From contig JAIRRE010000205.1 of the NCBI GenBank assembly GCA_031256125.1, positions 1 to 6,819 of the forward strand: a DNA stretch of 6,819 nucleotides, written 5' to 3'. The translations under genes and the position numbers were made by a program. Position 1 is the stretch's first letter, and each line of letters starts with the position of its first letter. The DNA is from Burkholderiaceae bacterium (lineage in GTDB: Bacteria > Pseudomonadota > Gammaproteobacteria > Burkholderiales > Burkholderiaceae_C). Below, one piece after another: positions 1 to 5,780 of the stretch. The notes beneath the pieces were generated by a model, which saw nothing but the letters and a program-made list of their open reading frames with translations, had not been told where the DNA came from and did not search any database.

Positions 1-97
1 ATTGCAGGTGAATATTATTTACGGATAAATTCTAAGGTTTTGGAAGGCGCTTTCCAGATCAATGAGTTTGTTTTACTCATGCCGCAAGCCGTCGCGC
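1..97. other. AT-richer region downstream of trmD, no confident gene
   Basis: After the trmD stop the sequence turns AT-richer. Two small inverted repeats are visible: TGGAA/TTCCA at 41-56 and ATGAGT/ACTCAT at 62-80. Neither is followed by a T run on the minus strand, so no intrinsic terminator is called. A minus-strand frame of 21 codons runs from ATG at 80 to TAA at 15 with no convincing ribosome binding site. rplS, the usual gene after trmD, does not begin within these 97 bases. Confidence 0.4.
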
Positions 98-889
98 TCA
101 AGCGCGTTTGGCCGCTGCATTCAGCCCGCGCAGATAAACCTCATCTCCGGCGGTAAGCCACCCTTGGGCGCGTGCGCTGGCGATGAGGTCAGGGCGCTCG
201 GTTGCCGTGAGTGTCAGGGAATGCTCGCGCCGCCAGCGTTCGATGTGCGCGTGATGCCCGGACAACAGCGGCGGCGGCGCCGGGACGCCGCGCCAGACTT
301 CGGGCCGGGTGTAATGGGGGCTGTCGAGCAGCCCCTGGAGCGCCGGATTGAAGCTGTCCAATTGGCTGCTGGCCGGATCGTGCAGCACGCCCGGTTGTAG
401 GCGCGCCACGGCATCGAGCAGAGCCAGCGCGGCAATTTCGCCGCCCGAAAGCACAAAATCGCCCAAGCTGATCTGGTGCGTAACGCAAGCGTCGATAAAG
501 CGCTGGTCAATGCCTTCATAGCGGCCGCAAACCAGAATCGCGCCGCAACTGGCAGCCCACTGCTGGACCGCGCCGTGGTCCAACTTGCGGCCCGCCGGGG
601 AAAACAGCACCACTGGCACTTCCGCCCGCGCATCGGCTTGATCGGCTGCATCTGCCCGGTCGGTGCGAATCGCCTGCACGCAACGCGCCAGCGGCTCAGC
701 CAGCATCACCATGCCGGGGCCGCCGCCAAAGGGACGGTCATCCACGCGCCGATAAGCGCCCTCGGCAAAATCGCGCAGTTGCCAGAGTTTGACCTGAACC
801 TGCCCGCTTTCAAAGGCGCGGCGCGTAACGCCTGCCGCCAGAAAAGGCGCGAACAATTCCGGGAACAGTGTGATGATGTCCAGGCGCAT
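98..889 (-). CDS. trmD: tRNA (guanine(37)-N1)-methyltransferase TrmD
   Basis: Predicted to transfer a methyl group from S-adenosylmethionine to N1 of G37 in tRNAs with G36, which prevents +1 frameshifting; cytoplasmic and normally essential. The 263-residue protein starts RLDIITLFPELF and carries the trefoil-knot SAM-binding segments GRYEGID (about 122-128) and FVLSGGE (about 145-151). Arg163 and Asp178 have the same 15-residue spacing as the catalytic Arg154/Asp169 pair of the characterised enzyme, followed by LLDSPHYTRPE and a GHHAHIERWR motif. Length is normal for the family (about 240-270). The ATG at 889 is chosen because homology begins exactly there; an open frame extends further upstream but lies over hslO. 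Only 2 bp separate this start from the hslO stop, and no clear ribosome binding site is visible, so translation is probably coupled to hslO. The lack of rimM directly upstream is unusual. Identification is very secure. Confidence 0.97.
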   Translation of the reverse strand: MRLDIITLFPELFAPFLAAGVTRRAFESGQVQVKLWQLRDFAEGAYRRVDDRPFGGGPGMVMLAEPLARCVQAIRTDRADAADQADARAEVPVVLFSPAGRKLDHGAVQQWAASCGAILVCGRYEGIDQRFIDACVTHQISLGDFVLSGGEIAALALLDAVARLQPGVLHDPASSQLDSFNPALQGLLDSPHYTRPEVWRGVPAPPPLLSGHHAHIERWRREHSLTLTATERPDLIASARAQGWLTAGDEVYLRGLNAAAKRA

Positions 890-891
890 CG

Positions 892-1863
892 TCACTGCAT
901 CGTGTCCGGGCCGCTGGCGAGCATTTCCGCAGGTGTGAACAGGCGTGCCATGTCCACCGCGTCGAAGTGTTCCTGATGGCCGCAAAAGTCGCAACTGATT
1001 TCAAATTCGCCGCGTTCGCGCAATATGTCCCGCACTTCATCTTCGCCGAGTGCGCGCAGCGCGGTCATCATGCCCTCGCGTGAACAAGCGCAGGCAAAGC
1101 GCGGACCGCGCTCATCCGTCAGCGGCACGAAGCGCGTTAGCCGTTCTTGCCAAAACAGCCGGTGCAAGAGGGTATCGGCGTCGAGCGTCAACAACTCCTC
1201 GCGCCGCAGGCTTTGCGCCAATACGGCAATACGCTGGAAGTGCTCATCCTCATCTTCTTGCGCACTTTGGCCGCGCGCAAGATTTTTTTCGCCTTGCCCC
1301 GGCAGGCGCTGAATCAGCAGCCCGCAGGCCGCGTGTTCATCGGCGGCCAGCACCAGCGCAGTGTCGATTTGCTCGGATTGGCGCATGTAGTGGCCAATGA
1401 CGGCGGCCAGCGATTCCAGCTTGTTCCCGCGCTCGTCCGTCAAAGGCACCACGCTTTGATACGGCTGCTGGCCGGGCGCGCGCCCCGGATCGAGCGTAAT
1501 GGCACAGCGCCCTTGACCTTGCGCGTTGACCAGTTCGGACAACAGCGCGCCGGGCGCAACCTCGCCCGTTACCGTCGCGGTGGCGCGGAAACGCAAATCC
1601 GACAGCACCTCCGCCGCCGCTACCTTGACCGGCCCGTCGCCGAAGATTTGCAGCACCAGCGGGCCATCGAACACGATGCTGTCTTGCAGCAGCACCCCGG
1701 CGGCGGCCATCTCGCCAACCAGTTCCGCCACCGGCTGCGGCCAGGCGCCGGTCGCCGTGTTGGCGGCGCGGCGGCGCAGAACTTCCTGCCAGCTGTCGGT
1801 GATGCGTACCAGCGTGCCGCGCACCGGCAGGCCATTGAAAATAAATTTATGCAGTTCGGACAT
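892..1863 (-). CDS. hslO: Hsp33 redox-regulated chaperone HslO
   Basis: Holdase chaperone of the cytoplasm, activated by oxidative stress when its zinc-binding cysteines form disulfides; it then protects unfolded proteins from aggregation. The 323-residue product shows the family's N-terminal fold (GLPVRGTLVR near 11-20, GRCAITLD near 118-125, PYQSVVPLTDERGN near 134-147). It ends in the redox switch C258-A-C260 and C291-D-F-C294, with the same 30-residue spacing between pairs as in E. coli Hsp33. It is about 30 residues longer than the E. coli protein; part of the excess is an acidic stretch (QEDEDE, about 202-207). I start at the ATG at 1863; a TTG one codon upstream is also possible, and a GCAGG sequence 10 bases before the ATG may serve as the ribosome binding site. 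It lies 18 bp after the carbonic anhydrase gene and 2 bp before trmD, so all three are probably co-transcribed. Confidence 0.97.
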   Translation of the reverse strand: MSELHKFIFNGLPVRGTLVRITDSWQEVLRRRAANTATGAWPQPVAELVGEMAAAGVLLQDSIVFDGPLVLQIFGDGPVKVAAAEVLSDLRFRATATVTGEVAPGALLSELVNAQGQGRCAITLDPGRAPGQQPYQSVVPLTDERGNKLESLAAVIGHYMRQSEQIDTALVLAADEHAACGLLIQRLPGQGEKNLARGQSAQEDEDEHFQRIAVLAQSLRREELLTLDADTLLHRLFWQERLTRFVPLTDERGPRFACACSREGMMTALRALGEDEVRDILRERGEFEISCDFCGHQEHFDAVDMARLFTPAEMLASGPDTMQ

Positions 1864-1881
1864 CAATCGTCAACCTGCGCC

Positions 1882-2406
1882 TCAGGCGATCTTTTTTAAC
1901 CCGGCGCGGAACCGCCGCGCGTTCTCCGCGTAATGCTGCGCGCTGCGTTGGATTCCTTCGATCTCTGGCGGCGTCAGATGCCGCGCCACGCGCGCCGGTG
2001 CGCCCAGAATCAGGCTGCCGTCGGGAAAGGTTTTACCTTCCGTCACCAGCGCGTTGGCGCCGACCACACAGTGTTTGCCAATGCGTGCGCCGTTGAGCAC
2101 AGTGGCGCCCATGCCGATCAAGGTGTCATCGCCCACGGTGCAGCCGTGCAGCGTCACGCGGTGGCCCACCGTCACGCGCGCGCCCACGGTCAGCGGCCAT
2201 TCGGGATCGGCGTGCAACATGCTCTGGTCTTGCACGTTGGTGCCTGCGCCAACGGCGATATGCGCCGAATCGCCGCGCGCTACGCAACCAAACCACAGAC
2301 TCACATCCGCCGCCAGTTTCACGTCGCCGATTACCTGCGCGGAATCAGCCACCCACGCGCTCGCATCCACCTGCGGCGCCACGCCATCGAGTTCATACAC
2401 AGCCAT
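1882..2406 (-). CDS. gamma-class carbonic anhydrase family protein (YrdA/PaaY-like)
   Basis: Left-handed beta-helix hexapeptide-repeat protein of the gamma carbonic anhydrase family, a cytoplasmic trimer that binds metal between subunits. Some members hydrate CO2, while others are of unknown or thioesterase-associated role, so the activity is not settled by sequence. The 174 residues show successive hexapeptide turns (VIGDVKL, VGAGTNVQD, VGARVTVGH, VGDDTLIGMGATV, IGKHCVVGANALV) and then a C-terminal helix. The three metal ligands are present as His65, His82 and His87, and the family Arg44, Asp46 and Gln60 are also kept, which favours a metal-bound site. Two ATGs compete: the one at 2415 directly abuts an AAGGAG sequence, while the one at 2406 sits 9 bases after it, so 2406 is preferred. 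It is followed by hslO after 18 bp and may be the first gene of a carbonic anhydrase-hslO-trmD transcript. Confidence 0.93.
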   Translation of the reverse strand: MAVYELDGVAPQVDASAWVADSAQVIGDVKLAADVSLWFGCVARGDSAHIAVGAGTNVQDQSMLHADPEWPLTVGARVTVGHRVTLHGCTVGDDTLIGMGATVLNGARIGKHCVVGANALVTEGKTFPDGSLILGAPARVARHLTPPEIEGIQRSAQHYAENARRFRAGLKKIA

Positions 2407-2546
2407 GACATCCATCTCCTTGCCGTAGCAACAAGCCTTGGCATTTTAGGGATCACATCCCGGTGCCACTCGGGGTCATGACTGAAAACTTTACCGGAGG
2501 CGCAAACGTGCGCTCACGCAGCAATCAGGAAGCCCGTTTATGTCGA
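2407..2546 (-). promoter_or_regulatory. intergenic region, possible promoter of the housekeeping trio
   Basis: This 140-bp gap is the only sizeable break between genes in the window and separates the polysaccharide genes from the carbonic anhydrase-hslO-trmD group, so a promoter would be expected here. On the minus strand I see a TAAAAT that could act as a -10 box (2448 to 2443), but the hexamer 17 bases upstream (GAGTGG) is a poor -35. A perfect inverted repeat GGGAT-GTG-ATCCC lies at 2449-2461, inside the would-be spacer. Another short one, GCGCA-CGTT-TGCGC, is at 2500-2513; it is not followed by a T run, so I do not call a terminator. The promoter is inference from layout and a weak match. 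Confidence 0.3.
2416..2421 (-). promoter_or_regulatory. ribosome binding site of the carbonic anhydrase gene
   Basis: AAGGAG on the minus strand, ending 9 bases before the ATG at 2406. It touches the in-frame ATG at 2415, which leaves no spacer for that codon, so it decides the start in favour of 2406. Confidence 0.7.
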
Positions 2547-3770
2547 TCAACCAGCGGTAGCCTTGGGCGCTGCCGCGCCGCGCGTACCCCAATCGCCCAC
2601 GTCGAAGGTGCAAAGGGCGACAAGAGTGGTAAAAAATGAATCAACGATAAACCACAACCCAAGAGAGCCAACTAGCAACGGCGATATTTTCTGCTCCGGA
2701 TTGTGCCGGTGCGCGTAAAGATTGAACAGTAGTCCAACACAAATATATATCAAGAAATAGAACGGCATGGTCAAGAAAAGTTGCTCGGCAACCCATCCTG
2801 AACTTATTGCGTAGATATACATCGCAGGCCACATTACGGTGAGCGCCCCTGGAATCATAAGGTTGATTATGGTCAGCGGATGCAAAATGGCAAGATTGGT
2901 GCGAAAAGTTCGCAACGTCCAAAACAAATCACGCAATCCGCTGCGGCGCCAACGCAATTGTTGCATGAAAAGCTGTTTTAAATTATTTGGTGCGGCAGTC
3001 CAGCATTGGGCATCTATATTAATATAGGTTTTCAATCCTTTAAGTAATAACAAGTGTGTCATATAGCGATCTTCGCCATCGCGGACGCCAATGCCGAACC
3101 AGTTGCGGCTCTTGACCTGTTCCTCAATCGCCTCAAAATGTTTGCGCCGGACGGCAAACATACAACCGGAAATACACGTAACGTTGCGCGTCCAGTTTTG
3201 GGACATCTTCATGATCTGGAACGCATAGTAGTACACTAGGGTCTGGCACTGCGTCAGGATATTACTCCGTGGATTGCTAATGCCAACCCGTCCGCCCACT
3301 GCACCGATGCGCGGGTCTTCAAAACAGGCGGTCAACTCAGCAATTGCACGCCGGTCGAAAATGCAATCAGAGTCAATACAGATTAGAATTTCCCCTTTTG
3401 CATGTTTCATTGCATTCGAGAGCGTTTGATGTTTTCCGGAATTAACCGGATTCTTGAACGCCTGCACGTTTGCCCATCGGCGTGCGGCCCGCTCGATCCA
3501 GAGGTAAGTATTGTCGGCAGAACAATCGTCAACCGCTATTACTTCCACTTTGTTGATTGGGTAATCGTTGGCAATAATACTCTTAATTGTTCTGAAAACT
3601 TGTCTTCCTTCATTGAAACACGGCAAGAGTATGCTTACACGCGGTTGCAGCGTATAGTTTTTTCGCAAAAATGTCGATTTGGCACTCAGGCGTAATACCA
3701 GTGTTACTCCGAAATTAAGCGCCATTACTACCAACGGCAACGTAAAAATTAATTTAATCAACGCATCCAT
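2547..3770 (-). CDS. membrane GT2 glycosyltransferase, hyaluronan/chitin-synthase-like
   Basis: Probable inner-membrane processive polysaccharide synthase that polymerises UDP-sugars at the cytoplasmic face and moves the chain across the membrane. At 407 residues it is close to class I hyaluronan synthases and NodC (about 420). There is one N-terminal membrane segment (about 5-27), a GT2 catalytic domain (about 43-280), and three C-terminal hydrophobic segments (about 295-322, 327-352, 365-389). Catalytic signatures are all present: Asp81-Asp82, SGKHQTLSNAM (111-121), the DSD metal motif at 133-135, GEDR (232-235) and the QQLRW acceptor-binding motif (270-274). The WGTRG near the C-terminus (394-398) also recalls hyaluronan synthases. 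The start ATG overlaps the GH16 gene by 13 bp and lacks a good ribosome binding site, suggesting translational coupling. Base composition is unlike its neighbours: 20 of 60 bases are G or C at 3541-3600. The polymer cannot be named from sequence; alternatives are an N-acetylglucosamine polymer or a uronic-acid heteropolymer. Confidence 0.88.
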   Translation of the reverse strand: MDALIKLIFTLPLVVMALNFGVTLVLRLSAKSTFLRKNYTLQPRVSILLPCFNEGRQVFRTIKSIIANDYPINKVEVIAVDDCSADNTYLWIERAARRWANVQAFKNPVNSGKHQTLSNAMKHAKGEILICIDSDCIFDRRAIAELTACFEDPRIGAVGGRVGISNPRSNILTQCQTLVYYYAFQIMKMSQNWTRNVTCISGCMFAVRRKHFEAIEEQVKSRNWFGIGVRDGEDRYMTHLLLLKGLKTYINIDAQCWTAAPNNLKQLFMQQLRWRRSGLRDLFWTLRTFRTNLAILHPLTIINLMIPGALTVMWPAMYIYAISSGWVAEQLFLTMPFYFLIYICVGLLFNLYAHRHNPEQKISPLLVGSLGLWFIVDSFFTTLVALCTFDVGDWGTRGAAAPKATAG

Positions 3771-4447
3771 GACAACGGTTCCAGCGATTTGATCGTAAAT
3801 TCAACCTCGCGCCCATTGGCTGGATTGGGTTGTTTAAAAAGCCACAAATTGAAATGCAGTTTTTGCGGTTGATCGGCAATATCGCCTTCAAAACCCGCCG
3901 CGCTGCCTTGTTGCAGCGGGGATTGCCACGTTACGGCATTCGGCTGCCAATCAAAGGCGAAGATCGAATGGTCTATGTTTTCGGGTACGGCAAATTTGAC
4001 ATAGCGCGCTCCGGGGTGTTCTCGCCCCCACACGGTATAGTAAATCTGGGGCGCGCCAGGCTTGCCCCAACGGGCAATTTCGATGTCGATTTCGTTGGTG
4101 CGGTCCTTGCCCACATCCGGCGTCGGGTACATGAAAATACCGAGCACGACGTTTGGGTCGATGGCGCCGATAGGGCCGCGCACCTCGAAAGCGTAATGCC
4201 CATAGCCGAATCGCTGGCGCGATTCCAGTTCGACGCAGGCAAACTGCCCGTCCGCTCCGCGTACCAGTTTCAGGTGCAGCCAGCCTTGGGCATCGACCCA
4301 CGCGCCTTTGGGGTTGGCGTAGTGGGTAGCGCAGGGTTTGCCCGCGCCCGAACGGATGCTCCATGCCGTTCCGGCCCATTGGAGGTCGGCGGCCCATGCT
4401 GGAACCAGCCACAGGTACAGTGCCAGCGCGCACAGGATTTTTTTCAC
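3758..4447 (-). CDS. secreted glycoside hydrolase family 16 protein
   Basis: Probable periplasmic or extracellular endo-beta-glycanase with a concanavalin-like beta-sandwich. The 229-residue product opens with a signal peptide (KK, then a hydrophobic stretch, ending PAWA before ADLQW; likely cleavage after residue 19). The GH16 catalytic signature is intact: NEIDIEI places the nucleophile at Glu119, the helper Asp121 and the acid/base Glu123. The upstream FGYGHYAFEVRG (80-91) is also typical, and the length after cleavage is that of a single GH16 domain with no extra binding module. The start is GTG at 4447, chosen because an AAGGAG lies 6 bases before it and the signal peptide begins there; an open frame reaching 4585 would run back over the dehydrogenase gene. 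It follows the dehydrogenase by 31 bp and overlaps the glycosyltransferase. By context it probably trims the polymer made by this locus, as AlgL and BcsZ do in alginate and cellulose systems; its real substrate is unknown. Confidence 0.9.
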   Translation of the reverse strand: MKKILCALALYLWLVPAWAADLQWAGTAWSIRSGAGKPCATHYANPKGAWVDAQGWLHLKLVRGADGQFACVELESRQRFGYGHYAFEVRGPIGAIDPNVVLGIFMYPTPDVGKDRTNEIDIEIARWGKPGAPQIYYTVWGREHPGARYVKFAVPENIDHSIFAFDWQPNAVTWQSPLQQGSAAGFEGDIADQPQKLHFNLWLFKQPNPANGREVEFTIKSLEPLSWMR

Positions 4448-4453
4448 ATCGCG

Positions 4454-4459
4454 CTCCTT
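4454..4459 (-). promoter_or_regulatory. ribosome binding site of the GH16 gene
   Basis: AAGGAG on the minus strand, 6 bases before the GTG at 4447. It supports this non-ATG start. An out-of-frame ATG at 4449 followed at once by TGA lies in the same place and cannot encode the protein. Confidence 0.75.
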
Positions 4460-4478
4460 CGCGGCAGGTTTCAAAATA

Positions 4479-5780
4479 TCAAGCCCGCACCAGCGTAATG
4501 TGGCCGGGTACGTCCTGGCGCGGCAACGCGCCTTTGACATCAGCGACCACCGCGTCTTGGTCCGGCGGAATGTGCGCCAAAACACGGTCCCAGCCGTTGC
4601 TTACAAAGTCATCGTGCGCCACCGCCAGCACCACGGCGCTGGCGGGCTGGCAGGCTGAACCGCTGGTGAGTTTGATGCCGTATTCATGTTCGACCTCCGC
4701 CGGGTCGGCCAGCGGATCAACCACCTGCACATCGAACCCCCAGCTCATGAACTCGCGCACCAAGTCCACAGCCTTGGAGTTGCGGATGTCAGGTACGTTT
4801 TCCTTGAATGTGATGCCCAGCACGGTGATTTTGGAATCCTGCGGCAACCGGGCCAAGTGCATGGCGCGGAGCGTTTTCCGGGCGATCAGGGCCGGAATCT
4901 TGTCGTTGACTTCCCGCGCCGCAAGGATCAGCGATGGACTGTAGCCGACCTGTGTCGAACGATGCGTCAGGTAATAAGGGTCAACGGAGATGCAGTGTCC
5001 GCCCACGAAGCCGGGCACGTAACGGTGGAAGTTCCACTTGGACGCGGCGGCGTCGATGGCGTCGAGCGTATCGATGTCCAGGCGCGAGAGGATTTCCGAC
5101 AGTTCGTTCATCAGCGCAATATTTACGTCGCGCTGGGTGTTTTCGATAACCTTGGCCGCTTCGGCGACCTTGATGCTGCCCGCCCGGTAGGTGGAGGTGA
5201 TTTTGGAGTAGAGCGTATCCACCAGGTCGAGCGTTTCTGCGGTGTCGCCGGAGACGATTTTCGGGGTACTGGTCAGCGTATGCACCTTGTCGCCCGGGTT
5301 GATGCGTTCGGGTGAGTAGGCAACCCAGAAGTCGCAGCCATGCTGGCGGCGTTTGGCGCCCGTGGCCGGGTCGCGCTGTTCCAGAATCGGCACGCAGATG
5401 TCTTCCGTCACGCCGGGATAAACGGTGCTTTCGTAGATCACCGTCGCGCCGGGCGCAAGGTGAGCCGCAATGGTTTCAGTCGCGCCGGTAACCGGTTTGA
5501 GGTCGGGCACGTGCGCATCGGTAACGGGCGTGGGCACGGTAACGATTACCACGTCCGCGTCACCCAGCGCATCGGCGGCATCGGAGGTCAACGACCAGTT
5601 GGCCGACTGCAAGTTCTGGCCGGCGAGTTCGCCGGTTCTGTCGTGACCGGCCAGCAGTTCAGCCACGCGGCCGGAGTTGATGTCATAGCCGACAACGTCG
5701 AAATATTTGGCCAGTTCAAACGCCAGCGGGCTGCCGACGTAGCCTAAGCCGACAACGGCTACTTTATTGATTTTGCGCAT
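4479..5780 (-). CDS. UDP-sugar 6-dehydrogenase (TviB/WbpA/WbpO type)
   Basis: NAD-dependent four-electron oxidation of the C6 hydroxyl of a UDP-hexose or UDP-N-acetylhexosamine to the uronic acid, in the cytoplasm; it would supply an acidic sugar nucleotide to the polymerase. The 433-residue protein has an N-terminal Rossmann fold with GLGYVG at 11-16. It has ESTVYPGVTED (117-127), the central KVAEAAKVIENTQRD (204-218, with Lys210 and Asn214), the catalytic loop FVGGHCISVDPYYL with Cys263, and the C-terminal LGITFKENVPDIRNSK (321-336). GGHC..VDPYY is the form seen in UDP-N-acetylhexosamine dehydrogenases such as TviB and WbpA, whereas plain UDP-glucose dehydrogenases usually have GGSC.PKD, so UDP-GlcNAc or UDP-GalNAc is the more likely substrate; this is inference. 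The ATG at 5780 is chosen because the Rossmann fold starts immediately after. It overlaps the end of the TolC-like gene by 17 bp and has no evident ribosome binding site, consistent with coupled translation. Confidence 0.95.
   Translation of the reverse strand: MRKINKVAVVGLGYVGSPLAFELAKYFDVVGYDINSGRVAELLAGHDRTGELAGQNLQSANWSLTSDAADALGDADVVIVTVPTPVTDAHVPDLKPVTGATETIAAHLAPGATVIYESTVYPGVTEDICVPILEQRDPATGAKRRQHGCDFWVAYSPERINPGDKVHTLTSTPKIVSGDTAETLDLVDTLYSKITSTYRAGSIKVAEAAKVIENTQRDVNIALMNELSEILSRLDIDTLDAIDAAASKWNFHRYVPGFVGGHCISVDPYYLTHRSTQVGYSPSLILAAREVNDKIPALIARKTLRAMHLARLPQDSKITVLGITFKENVPDIRNSKAVDLVREFMSWGFDVQVVDPLADPAEVEHEYGIKLTSGSACQPASAVVLAVAHDDFVSNGWDRVLAHIPPDQDAVVADVKGALPRQDVPGHITLVRA

Noticed and set aside
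41..80. Two small hairpins downstream of trmD as a terminator
   Set aside because: Stems are 5-6 bp and no T run follows them on the minus strand.
890..994. Upstream extension of trmD
   Set aside because: The 35 extra codons overlap the 3' end of hslO including its CxxC-coding region and have no similarity to TrmD, which begins at the internal ATG.
1147..1899. 250-codon plus-strand open frame
   Set aside because: Lies antisense to hslO, whose family motifs and zinc cysteines are intact; the translation is rich in Arg, Gln and Ala with no recognisable domain, as expected for a shadow in GC-rich DNA.
2500..2513. GCGCA-CGTT-TGCGC hairpin after the glycosyltransferase as a terminator
   Set aside because: The stem is only 5 bp and is followed by CTCCGG rather than a T run.
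4448..4585. Upstream extension of the GH16 gene
   Set aside because: It would put an Arg-rich stretch before a clear signal peptide and overlap the dehydrogenase; the GTG with AAGGAG fits better.
4363..5315. Plus-strand open frames of 193 and 209 codons (4363-4944 and 4686-5315)
   Set aside because: Antisense to the dehydrogenase and the GH16 gene, with no domain features; the opposite frames are confidently assigned.
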